NCBI RefSeq assembly: GCF_000746025.2 | Contig: NZ_CP045798.1 | Location: 3,703,501 to 3,767,500 of the forward strand | Source of the DNA: Thermanaerosceptrum fracticalcis | GTDB lineage: Bacteria > Bacillota > Peptococcia > DRI-13 | DNA: 64,000 bases | Reading direction: 5' to 3' | Shown: in pieces, positions 34,733 through 42,551 of the stretch | How the letters are laid out: the number at the start of each line of letters is the position of its first letter | How positions within the stretch are numbered: position 1 is the stretch's first letter | The notes under the pieces: model-generated | What the model was told of the DNA's origin: nothing | The model's input: the letters and a program-made list of their open reading frames with translations, nothing else | Database searches by the model: none | Program-made: the position numbers and the translations under genes

Positions 34733-35674
34733 ATGAAAACTAGATTAACTGAATTGTTAGGGATTGAATATCCCATTATTCAAGGGGGTATGGCCTGGAT
34801 CTCCGAGGCTATCTTAGCCGGGGCCGTTTCCCAGGCCGGCGGCGCCGGGGTCATTGCCACCGGCGGGCGTGACATTGCCTGGGTAAGAGAGGAAATCAGA
34901 AAAGTTAAAGCCATGACCGACAAACCCTTTGGGGTCAACATCGCCCTGCTTTGGAAAAACAAAGAAGAAATCATCGATGTAGTGTGTGAGGAAGGCGTGA
35001 GCTTTGTTACCCTGGGAGCGGGAAACCCCGTACCTTATATTGAAAAGCTCCATAAAGCAGGAATCAAAGTCTTGCCTGTAATCCCCAACGTAAAACTGGC
35101 CAAACGGGTAGAGGAAAACGGCGCCGATGCCATCATCATTGAAGGCATGGAAGCAGGGGGTCACATCGGAACCCTAACCACCATGGCCTTAATGACCCAG
35201 GTTATACCGGCAGTAAAAATTCCTGTCGTTGTGGCCGGGGGTATTGTGGACGGTCGTGGTTTAGCCGCTGCCCTGATCATGGGAGGAGAAGGGATTCAAA
35301 TGGGGACACGTTTCCTGGCTTCCAAAGAGTGTCAGGCCCACCCCAACTTTAAGAAGCGTTTGTTGGAAGCCGTAGATACTGATTCGGTAGTGACCGGGTA
35401 TTCCCGGGGACACGGTGTGCGAGGCTTAAAAAATGAGTTTACGGAAAAGTACCTGGCTTTGGAACGGGCCGGAGCGCCCCAGGAAGAGCTGGACAGGCTG
35501 GCTACCGGGACCAATCGCCTGGCTGCCGTAGAAGGTGATGTTGTCAATGGGTTCGTCCAGGCAGGGCAAAGCCTCACCCCCCTCACCGAAATCCTACCCG
35601 TGAAGGGAATCATTGAGGCTACCATTCGGGAAGCTAGGGAGCTGCTCTTAAATGCACCTAAACTGGTGAGATAG
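34733..35674 (+). CDS. fabK: Enoyl-ACP reductase II FabK (nitronate monooxygenase-like flavoprotein)
   Basis: This 313-residue FMN TIM-barrel enzyme reduces the enoyl-ACP double bond in fatty acid elongation. The start LTELLGIEYPIIQGGMAWIS, then KPFGVNIALL, EGMEAGGHIG, VAGGIVDGRG and QMGTRFLASKE follow streptococcal FabK closely, including the His in EAGGHIG. Related nitronate monooxygenases share the fold, but the overall match is to FabK. The gene stands alone, not in a fab operon. AGGAGGG precedes the ATG. Confidence 0.85.
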   Translation: MKTRLTELLGIEYPIIQGGMAWISEAILAGAVSQAGGAGVIATGGRDIAWVREEIRKVKAMTDKPFGVNIALLWKNKEEIIDVVCEEGVSFVTLGAGNPVPYIEKLHKAGIKVLPVIPNVKLAKRVEENGADAIIIEGMEAGGHIGTLTTMALMTQVIPAVKIPVVVAGGIVDGRGLAAALIMGGEGIQMGTRFLASKECQAHPNFKKRLLEAVDTDSVVTGYSRGHGVRGLKNEFTEKYLALERAGAPQEELDRLATGTNRLAAVEGDVVNGFVQAGQSLTPLTEILPVKGIIEATIREARELLLNAPKLVR

Positions 35675-35712
35675 GTACCGGGGAAAGTTGTAACTACAAA
35701 TTGTCGGTAAGG

Positions 35713-35742
35713 TGATTGGGAGGCCATTCCCAATCATTTTTT
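35713..35742 (+). terminator. Terminator of fabK
   Basis: The 9-bp stem TGATTGGGA/TCCCAATCA is followed by six T. Confidence 0.93.
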
Positions 35743-35759
35743 CTTTTCAAGTATTCTAT

Positions 35760-35797
35760 ATGTTTCAATGTGCTTTATAAAAAGAGAAATGAAACAT
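35760..35797. promoter_or_regulatory. Upstream activator sequence, promoter 1
   Basis: The perfect inverted repeat ATGTTTCA (35760-35767) / TGAAACAT (35790-35797) has half-site centres 30 bp apart and ends 40 bp before the -24 GG of a sigma-54 promoter. The same arrangement recurs at 40071. It is the probable binding site of the regulator at 38153. Confidence 0.8.
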
Positions 35798-35836
35798 GAC
35801 ATTTAAAAGAATACCTGATTTTTCAATCTTTTTTTT

Positions 35837-35852
35837 TGGCACAATCCTTGCA
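35837..35852 (+). promoter_or_regulatory. Sigma-54 promoter 1 (-24/-12)
   Basis: TGGCAC-AATCC-TTGCA gives the required GG and GC dinucleotides with 10 bp between them. It lies about 80 bp upstream of the CoA-transferase ribosome binding site and downstream of an activator repeat. Confidence 0.93.
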
Positions 35853-35930
35853 ATATTAAAAAGGCAAGTAATCATATCTCTATGCAGTATGGTTGGAAAA
35901 ATAATTTATCGTCAAGAGGGGAGAGAACAT

Positions 35931-37124
35931 ATGTCAAAAGGTGCATTAACAGGTGTTAAAGTTCTTGATTTAACAAGAGTACTGGCAGGGCCGTTTTGTA
36001 CCATGATGCTGGCCGATATGGGGGCCGATGTCATCAAAATCGAGGAACCCCAAAAAGGTGATGACAGCAGGCAGTTTGGTCCCTTTGTCAATGGGGAAAG
36101 TGCCTATTATATGAATTTAAATAGAAACAAGAGGGGAGTTACTCTCAATTTAAAACACCCCGAAGGGAAAGAAATCTTTTTGGAAATGGTGAAAAAGGCG
36201 GATATTGTCGTGGAGAATTACAGACCAGGTACTATGGAAAAGTTAGGATTAGGATATGAGGACCTGGCAAAAGTTAATCCGGGTATCATCTATGCCTGCG
36301 TTTCAGGTTTTGGGCATTATGGGCCCTACAAAGACAGGGCAGGTTATGATATCATAGGTCAGGCCATGGGAGGATTGATGAGCACTACCGGCTGGCCGGA
36401 TGGTGAGCCTACGAGAACTGGAACGGCCATGGCAGATGTGCTGGCGGGTCTTTCCGTAACGGTAGCTGTTCTTGCCGCCTTAAAATACAGGGATAATACG
36501 GGAAAAGGACAAAAGGTGGATGTGGCCTTGGTTGACTCTGTGGTGGCCAGCCTGGAGATTATTAATCAAATCTATTTAGTTGAAGGAAGGAACCCCGAAA
36601 GAATTGGCAATCGTTATGAATCTGTCTATCCCTATGATTCTTTCAAAGCCAGTGATGGCAGCCTGGTTATCGGCTGTGGCAATGATAAACTTTTTGAGCA
36701 GTTGTGTAAAGTTATAGGAAAACCTGAACTGGCCAAAGACCAGCGTTTTGACAGGAATCCCAAACGTGTCCAAAGGCATGCTGAATTAAAACCTGTTATT
36801 GAGGAATGGACTATGATGAAGACAGTGGATGAGATCGTAGATATGTTGTTGGAGGCCGGGATCCCCGCAGCCCCTATTAACACCATAGAGAGAGTAGTGA
36901 AAGATTCCCATATTGCAGGAGCCCGGGAGATGTTTGTAGAACTGGAACATCCTAAAGCCGGCAAGTTAAAGATAACGGGTTCTCATTTGAAATTCAGTGA
37001 AACAAAGGTTGCCTTTAGAAAACCGTCGCCTCTTCTTGGACAACATAACCAGGAAATATACGGAGAGGAATTGAATATCCCGGAAGAACAACTTAAATCT
37101 CTTAAGGAAAAAGGAGTAATTTAG
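35931..37124 (+). CDS. CaiB/BaiF family (class III) CoA-transferase
   Basis: This 397-residue enzyme moves CoA between carboxylic acids. Family signatures are VLDLTRVLAGPFCTMMLADMGADVIKIE at the N-terminus, SAYYMNLNRNKRGVTLNLK, VENYRPGTMEKLGLGYE with the conserved catalytic-region Asp further on (GYDIIGQAMGG), and AAPINTIERVVKD near the C-terminus. ATG 35931 follows GAGGGGAGAG; the frame is open further upstream but that part contains the sigma-54 promoter. With the lyase that follows it probably activates an imported hydroxy- or dicarboxylic acid as a CoA thioester. Expression should depend on sigma-54 and the regulator at 38153. Confidence 0.93.
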   Translation: MSKGALTGVKVLDLTRVLAGPFCTMMLADMGADVIKIEEPQKGDDSRQFGPFVNGESAYYMNLNRNKRGVTLNLKHPEGKEIFLEMVKKADIVVENYRPGTMEKLGLGYEDLAKVNPGIIYACVSGFGHYGPYKDRAGYDIIGQAMGGLMSTTGWPDGEPTRTGTAMADVLAGLSVTVAVLAALKYRDNTGKGQKVDVALVDSVVASLEIINQIYLVEGRNPERIGNRYESVYPYDSFKASDGSLVIGCGNDKLFEQLCKVIGKPELAKDQRFDRNPKRVQRHAELKPVIEEWTMMKTVDEIVDMLLEAGIPAAPINTIERVVKDSHIAGAREMFVELEHPKAGKLKITGSHLKFSETKVAFRKPSPLLGQHNQEIYGEELNIPEEQLKSLKEKGVI

Positions 37125-37137
37125 GGGTGGTATTAAT

Positions 37138-38034
37138 ATGGAATTGCCAGAAAGTGTGATGATCGTAGAGGTAGGGCCGCGCGACGGTTTTCAAAACATT
37201 AAGAAATGGATCCCTACAGATGTGAAGTTAGAAGTGATAGAATCTTTAATCGCCGCCAATATTCAAAAAATAGAAGTTACTTCCTTTGTTTCTCCCAAAG
37301 CCATCGCCCAGATGCAGGATGCAAAAGACATAGTTTCTAAGCTGTTAGAAAAAAAAGTAAATATAGAATTAAATGCTTTGGTGCCAAATCTTACGGGAGC
37401 CGTTGCAGCCTGGAACGCGGGAATAAAAGAAATAACTTACGTAATTTCGGCTAGTGAGAAACATAACATGGAAAATGTGAGAAGGACCATCGAAGAATCC
37501 TTCGGAGAACTCGCAAAGTTAAAAGAGTCGCTCCCTGATATGAAAATAAAATTAGATATAGCTACTGCTTTTGGCTGCCCGTTTCTAGGTGATATCCCTG
37601 TTGAGCAGGTGATTAAGATAATTGAACAGGGCTTGACCTTGGAAGTGGAAGAAATTTGTCTTTGCGATACCATCGGTGTGGCCAATCCCAGGCAGACTGG
37701 CAGTCTGCTGAAAGAGGTCTTAGAACGTTATCCCGGCGTTGAGTTTGGCCTGCATTTTCATGATACCAGGGGTATGGGGTTAGCTAATGTTTTAGTGGCT
37801 TTACAGAACGGCATGACAAAGTTTGAAGCAGCCATTGGTGGCCTGGGCGGCTGTCCCTTTGCTCCCGGTGCAGCCGGGAATATAGCGACAGAAGACCTTG
37901 TCAACATGTTGGAAAGAATGAATGTGAAAACTGGCATTGATCTCGGAAAATTATTGGAAACAGCCAAGCTTGTTAAGGCCAAGATCATGTCGGAGCTGAC
38001 GGGCCATATGGTGAATGTGTGTAGTGTTTTGTGA
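37138..38034 (+). CDS. Hydroxymethylglutaryl-CoA lyase family protein
   Basis: This 298-residue DRE-TIM metallolyase has VEVGPRDGFQNIKKWIPTD at the N-terminus, EVTSFVSPKAIAQM, LHFHDTRGMGLAN with metal-binding His residues, and GGLGGCPFAPGAAGNIATED with the active-site cysteine of HMG-CoA lyases. It would split HMG-CoA to acetyl-CoA and acetoacetate, or a close analogue such as citramalyl-CoA. It follows the CoA-transferase by 13 bp and shares the sigma-54 promoter. The pair makes a transfer-then-cleave pathway. Confidence 0.93.
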   Translation: MELPESVMIVEVGPRDGFQNIKKWIPTDVKLEVIESLIAANIQKIEVTSFVSPKAIAQMQDAKDIVSKLLEKKVNIELNALVPNLTGAVAAWNAGIKEITYVISASEKHNMENVRRTIEESFGELAKLKESLPDMKIKLDIATAFGCPFLGDIPVEQVIKIIEQGLTLEVEEICLCDTIGVANPRQTGSLLKEVLERYPGVEFGLHFHDTRGMGLANVLVALQNGMTKFEAAIGGLGGCPFAPGAAGNIATEDLVNMLERMNVKTGIDLGKLLETAKLVKAKIMSELTGHMVNVCSVL

Positions 38035-38084
38035 GAAAAGGGAATCCTTGGTTTACCATTTTTTTATTACTAAAATCTTTGTTT

Positions 38085-38110
38085 AATCACCCGTTGGGGT
38101 GATTTTTTTA
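38085..38110 (+). terminator. Terminator between lyase and regulator genes
   Basis: AATCACCC/GGGTGATT with a short loop is followed by T7. It separates the catabolic operon from the regulator gene. Confidence 0.92.
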
Positions 38111-38152
38111 TGATAAAATTTGAGCAAGGAAGAATCCCGGGAGGGATCAAAC

Positions 38153-40051
38153 ATGGAGAAAATCAAGATTGGCTGCTTGACCTATAAGCATCTAGATGCG
38201 TTGGCTCGGAGTGCCATTAATAAAATCAACGATGACTCGATAGAGGTTGTCCTCATCGAGGGTTTAATGGAAAATTTAATAGAGAAAGTCAAGGAAGCTT
38301 TTACGGATAGCGTGGAAATATTCGTGGGCGGTGGGGCCAATGCCGAAACGATTATGCAGGCCACCCAATACCCGGTGTTGAGAATACACTTGACAGGTTT
38401 GGATTATTTAGAGGCTTTATTAAAAGCTAAAGAACTTGGTAAAAATGTGGGGATAGTGAGCTATAAATATCCTGTTTCTTTTGATTTAAATAAGCTAGAG
38501 AAAATGTCCGGAATGAAAATTGTCCCTGTCATTTTTCATGATACGGATGAGCTGGAACAAAAACTCTTATCGTCAAACATTGAAGTCGTTATTGGTGCCA
38601 GTTTATCTATTGAGATTGCAACAAAGCTGGGCCTAGGCACAGTTTTGATCTATCCCGGCGAAGATGCCATTATATCTACCATACGAGAAGCAAAAAACGT
38701 AGCTATTGCTTTGCGTAAAGAAAGAGAAAAGTCGAAAATCTCCCAGGCTATTCTCGATTTTTCTTTGAGTGGTGTGATTGCTACAGACGCTAAAGGCCAG
38801 ATTAATATCTATAATCCATCCGCCGAGAGAATACTTGGTATCAGTTCCCAGCAAGTTCTGGGTAAACCTTTGAAAAGCACATTCCCGGAACTTAACATGG
38901 AGGATGTTTTAAAAACAGGGATGCCGCAAATAGAAAGTGTTGAACAGGTAAATGGCACAGAAATAGTCATAAACCGGGTTCCCATTGAAAATGGCGGGAA
39001 AATATTCGGTTCGGTAGCCACTTTCCAAAAGGTTTCCGATATTCAAAGAACGGAACATAAAATTCGCTTATTAAACAAATTGAAGGGCTTCTCGGCGAAG
39101 GCTAATTTTTCGGATATCATAGGCAGTTCTAAAATTATGCAGTCTATAATTGAAAAGGCCAAGATCTATGCCAAAACCAATTCCAACATCCTGATTTATG
39201 GTGAGACAGGTGTAGGTAAAGAAATCTTTGCCCAGAGTATTCATAATTACAGCTTCCGGCAGAATGGTCCTTTTGTGGCCATCAATTGTGCTGCTTTACC
39301 CGAAAATCTCCTGGAAAGCGAACTCTTTGGGTATGATGAGGGGGCCTTTACGGGCAGTCGTAAAGGAGGTAAAGCTGGGCTCTTTGAACTCGCCCATAAA
39401 GGGACCATCTTTTTAGATGAGATCGGCGAAATTTCTCTGGCTTTACAGGCCCGGCTGCTCAGGGTTATACAAGAAAAAGAAGTCATTAGGATAGGGGGTG
39501 ATGCTGTAATCCCGGTCGATATCCGGATTATTGCCGCCACCAATAAAAAACTGGAAGATAAGATGCCTTATGAGTTTCGTGATGACCTCTATTACAGGTT
39601 AAATGTCTTGCAATTGACAATTCCGGCGCTCCGGCAGCGTAAAGAAGATATTCGAGACTTGTTTTTGCGGTTTCTCAAAAAACATCTTAATATAAATCAA
39701 CTTAGCGAAGACATGATTGAGCATATACTCCCTGTATTAACATTATATTCCTGGCCCGGGAACATCCGGGAGCTGCAAAATGTTGTGGAACGCTTTGCTG
39801 TTCTTTTTAATAACACCATTAGGCTTAACAATTATTTAATTAGGGAACTGCTGGTTACTTCTATTGGTGAGGATAAATTGGTTAATGATCTTTTGCGGCA
39901 GTTTAACTATCATTCAACTGATAAAATAAAAGGGAAAGAAATATCCAGCGAGTTAATAGAAAAACTTGAGTTGGTTTTCCCGGATAACAAAAGTAAAATT
40001 GCAGAAAAACTGGGGATTAGCAGGACTACTTTATGGAGAAGCACAAAATAG
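38153..40051 (+). CDS. Sigma-54-dependent enhancer-binding regulator with PrpR_N sensor
   Basis: A 632-residue regulator has an N-terminal PrpR_N-type sensor (about 1-190; the first part IKIGCLTYKHLDALARSAI and VGGGANAETIMQ are characteristic), a PAS domain (about 195-300), the AAA+ domain with Walker A GETGVGKE (about 350), the sigma-54 contact motif GAFTGS (about 396) and Walker B TIFLDEIGEI, and a C-terminal Fis-type HTH (SKIAEKLGISRTTLWR). ATG 38153 follows GGGAGGGAT. PrpR_N domains bind small organic acid-type ligands. It lies between the two sigma-54 promoters and is the natural activator of both. Confidence 0.95.
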   Translation: MEKIKIGCLTYKHLDALARSAINKINDDSIEVVLIEGLMENLIEKVKEAFTDSVEIFVGGGANAETIMQATQYPVLRIHLTGLDYLEALLKAKELGKNVGIVSYKYPVSFDLNKLEKMSGMKIVPVIFHDTDELEQKLLSSNIEVVIGASLSIEIATKLGLGTVLIYPGEDAIISTIREAKNVAIALRKEREKSKISQAILDFSLSGVIATDAKGQINIYNPSAERILGISSQQVLGKPLKSTFPELNMEDVLKTGMPQIESVEQVNGTEIVINRVPIENGGKIFGSVATFQKVSDIQRTEHKIRLLNKLKGFSAKANFSDIIGSSKIMQSIIEKAKIYAKTNSNILIYGETGVGKEIFAQSIHNYSFRQNGPFVAINCAALPENLLESELFGYDEGAFTGSRKGGKAGLFELAHKGTIFLDEIGEISLALQARLLRVIQEKEVIRIGGDAVIPVDIRIIAATNKKLEDKMPYEFRDDLYYRLNVLQLTIPALRQRKEDIRDLFLRFLKKHLNINQLSEDMIEHILPVLTLYSWPGNIRELQNVVERFAVLFNNTIRLNNYLIRELLVTSIGEDKLVNDLLRQFNYHSTDKIKGKEISSELIEKLELVFPDNKSKIAEKLGISRTTLWRSTK

Positions 40052-40070
40052 TTTTCCGCATAAATCGAAT

Positions 40071-40108
40071 ATGTTTCATTTTTTATGAGGAAAGGGCATT
40101 TGAAACAC
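40071..40108. promoter_or_regulatory. Upstream activator sequence, promoter 2
   Basis: ATGTTTCA (40071-40078) and TGAAACAC (40101-40108) repeat the half-sites found at 35760 with the same 30-bp centre spacing, and end 42 bp before the -24 GG at 40151. The intervening 22 bp differ, so the similarity is confined to the half-sites. Confidence 0.8.
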
Positions 40109-40149
40109 AATGTTCTTTCTTTTTTCTTAATTAATGGGGATTTTTTTGT

Positions 40150-40165
40150 TGGCATGAATGTTGCA
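40150..40165 (+). promoter_or_regulatory. Sigma-54 promoter 2 (-24/-12)
   Basis: TGGCAT-GAATG-TTGCA has GG and GC with 10 bp between them. It reads toward the LeuC and CoA-transferase relics and the TRAP transporter genes. Confidence 0.92.
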
Positions 40166-40251
40166 ATTATATAAAGTGGGATGAACCGCGGAGTCCCTTG
40201 AAGTACTTCTAGATGGAAAATTGAGAAAGTTACAAAAGGGGTGAGTTTTCG

Positions 40252-40329
40252 GTGGGAATGACCTTAGCAGAAAAAATTCTGGCCCGGAAGGCAGGAAAAG
40301 CATCGGTTTGGAGAGAAAAAGATGACTAA
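40252..40329 (+). pseudogene. LeuC/aconitase-family dehydratase relic (N-terminal 25 residues)
   Basis: A GTG start with an AAGGGGTGAG site opens a 25-codon frame beginning VGMTLAEKILARKAGKASV, the characteristic N-terminus of 3-isopropylmalate dehydratase/homoaconitase large subunits (MTxAEKILARxAGxxxVxPGEIV). The frame then loses similarity and stops. It is the first reading frame after sigma-54 promoter 2, so this dehydratase probably belonged to the original pathway. Confidence 0.75.
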
Positions 40330-40337
40330 ATTTATTG

Positions 40338-40720
40338 CAAGGTTTCTTGGATGGCCTTAGGCTGCTTGAACTGACAAGGGTACTGGAGGAGCTGTTCAAT
40401 AGTATGATGTTGGCTGATATGGGAGCTGAAGTCATTATAAAAATAAAGCACTTGTTCCGCGAGGTGATAGCATGCAGTTAGGGCCGTTTATAAATGGAAA
40501 AATTTTACTAGATGAACCTAAATGGGAATGGTCTAAGACAATTTAGTCAAAACGTTATGTAAAGTTATAGGTAAACTGGTTTCAAACGAGGGTTTAGACA
40601 AAAACTAAAACGATCTAGAGGTATACGAGCTAAAGTCCATCCATAGAAGAATGGACAAATCAAAGAACTGTGGATGAAATTGTGGACCTGCTTTTAGGAT
40701 AGGGAGTGACGGCATCCATA
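40338..40720 (+). pseudogene. CaiB/BaiF CoA-transferase relic
   Basis: Pieces similar to the intact gene at 35931 occur in order with stops and frame changes. LDGLRLLELTRVLEELFNSM then MLADMGAEVIIKI matches its N-terminus, GPFINGK follows, then LCKVIGK matches the middle-to-late part, then TVDEIVDLLLG the later part. The stretch corresponding to about residues 60-245 is deleted. The 40720-40924 interval holds no further recognisable coding sequence. Confidence 0.85.
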
Positions 40721-40924
40721 AAATTCTGCGGATTTAATTAAAATAAAAATAAACAGAATTCAACGGAAATTTAGTTCATGTTTGCAGTTAGTGTAAGTTC
40801 CTGATTTATAGGAGATTCTTAAATGTCAAGTGCACGGGATATATTCATATAGGGGAGACAGGAAAGTTTTACTGATATTATTTGAATCTTTTAGAAAAAT
40901 ATTTTAATAGAGGAGGAGAATAGT

Positions 40925-41941
40925 TTGAAGAATATTAAGTCGTTAACCTTATTTATGATCTTTATCCTGATGTTTACACTCTTTACGGGTTGTTCTTCGG
41001 GCGGCAATCAGGATACAAATTCAAGCGCCAAGGGTAAAGTTGTCCTAAAACTTGGTCATACCGGCGCCCCTGACCATCATTACCAGGAAGCTTCACTGAT
41101 GTTTGCCAAGAAAGTAGCTGAAAAAACCAATAATCTGGTGGAGATTAAGGTTTTCCCGTCAGATCAGTTGGGTAAACAAAATGAACTAATAGAGGGTGCT
41201 CAACTGGGAACAGTAGATATGGTCTTAACCTCCGATGTACAACTATCTAGTTTTGAACCACTGCTGGGCGTTGTAAACCTGCCCTTTCTCTTTAAGGATT
41301 TTGACCATGTAACCAAAGTATTTAATGGACCTGTAGGGGATAAACTTGCTGCCGCTCTTGATAAGAAAGGCTTAACGGTTCTTGGCTGGTGGGAAAATGG
41401 ATTCCGGCATATCACCAACTCAAAGCGACCAATCAATACGCCCGCTGATTTGAAAGGATTAAAAATCAGAACCCCAAACGGTGCCGTTTTCGTGGATACC
41501 TTTAATATGCTGGGGGCCAGCGCAACTCCTATGTCTTTTGGTGAGCTATATTCAGCGCTGCAACTGAAGACCGTGGACGGACAGGAAAACCCGACTACCC
41601 ACATTTTGACGCAGAAATACTATGAAGTTCAGTCTTATTTATCATTATCAAATCACATACATGTTGTGGAGCCATTGTTAATAAGCAAAGTAGTGTATGA
41701 AAAACTAAGTTCTGAATACCAGAAGGCCCTGAAAGAAGCTGCAAAAGAAGTATCCATATGGGAATTTGAGAAAGTTAAAACAATGGAAGCGGGCGAAATT
41801 GAAGAGCTTAAGAAAAAGGGTATGAAGGTTAACACGGTAAACCTTCAGGCATTCCAGGAAGCCACAAAAGAAATATATGCAAAATACGAGCCTAAGTTTA
41901 CAAAGGAACTTATTGAAGAAATCCGGGCAGCAGGTAAATAA
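40925..41941 (+). CDS. dctP: TRAP transporter substrate-binding lipoprotein DctP
   Basis: This 338-residue lipoprotein has a signal peptide ending in the lipobox FTGC. The mature part shows the DctP pattern: LKLGHTGAPDHHYQEASLMFAKKV, VFPSDQLGKQNELIEGAQLGTVDM, the segment containing the ligand-binding Arg (LKGLKIRTPNGAVFVD), and VDGQENPTTHILTQKYYEVQ. It captures an organic acid outside the cell for the DctQM permease. TTG 40925 follows AGGAGGAG. It is the first intact gene after sigma-54 promoter 2. The substrate is probably the acid activated by the CoA-transferase. Confidence 0.93.
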   Translation: MKNIKSLTLFMIFILMFTLFTGCSSGGNQDTNSSAKGKVVLKLGHTGAPDHHYQEASLMFAKKVAEKTNNLVEIKVFPSDQLGKQNELIEGAQLGTVDMVLTSDVQLSSFEPLLGVVNLPFLFKDFDHVTKVFNGPVGDKLAAALDKKGLTVLGWWENGFRHITNSKRPINTPADLKGLKIRTPNGAVFVDTFNMLGASATPMSFGELYSALQLKTVDGQENPTTHILTQKYYEVQSYLSLSNHIHVVEPLLISKVVYEKLSSEYQKALKEAAKEVSIWEFEKVKTMEAGEIEELKKKGMKVNTVNLQAFQEATKEIYAKYEPKFTKELIEEIRAAGK

Positions 41942-41987
41942 CCTTACAAGTAAAGCATTAGACCGCAATATCATTTTAAAAAACGGA

Positions 41988-42013
41988 TACCAGGCAGCGT
42001 ACGCTGCCTGGTA
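41988..42013. other. Perfect 26-bp palindrome between dctP and dctQ
   Basis: Positions 41988-42000 and 42001-42013 are exact reverse complements (TACCAGGCAGCGT / ACGCTGCCTGGTA) with no T tract after it. It probably forms a stabilising hairpin at the 3' end of the dctP message, allowing more binding protein than permease. Confidence 0.85.
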
Positions 42014-42038
42014 ATCCCTCAAGGTGGGTGACAGAAAA

Positions 42039-42551
42039 ATGTACCAGGCATTTAAGAATTTCAATCGTTTAGCGAATGAGGGTGCAAAAGTTATTATAAT
42101 TTTTTCTCTAATTATAATGACTATTCTTGTTTTTTCCCAGGTTGTTTTTCGCTATGTCTTGAAGGAGTCTTTATCATGGTCAGAGGAATTGGCACGATAC
42201 TTTTTTATTTGGCTTACATTCATAGGAGCAAGTGTTGCGGCCCGGGAAAAATCCCATATATGTGTTGCGGAATTTATAGCTAGGATAAAACAAAATAAAC
42301 TCCGCAAAATGTTGATGGTATTTGCCAATTTACTCAGCATATCTTTTCTCGCCATATTAATTCGCTACGGAGTACCCATAGCGCAGAGAATTATAAAACT
42401 TAAACAGGTGTCTCCCTCCATGCCGTTTCTCTATGTGGGTATCGTTTATATTGCGATACCTATTGGAAGTCTACTTATGTTATTTAATTTGCTGGAAATT
42501 TTTATCGAGACCTGGTTTGACAGGGAAGGGCAAAAAGGAGGGGAACATTAA
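42039..42551 (+). CDS. dctQ: TRAP transporter small permease DctQ
   Basis: A protein of about 170 residues has four helices and the DctQ features VVFRYVLKESLSWSEELARYFFIWLTFIGASVAAREKSHI. It forms the small membrane subunit linking DctP to DctM. ATG 42039 is preferred because AAGGTGGGTG precedes it at good distance; a GTG at 42024 is inside that site. Its stop codon overlaps the dctM ATG. Confidence 0.92.
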   Translation: MYQAFKNFNRLANEGAKVIIIFSLIIMTILVFSQVVFRYVLKESLSWSEELARYFFIWLTFIGASVAAREKSHICVAEFIARIKQNKLRKMLMVFANLLSISFLAILIRYGVPIAQRIIKLKQVSPSMPFLYVGIVYIAIPIGSLLMLFNLLEIFIETWFDREGQKGGEH

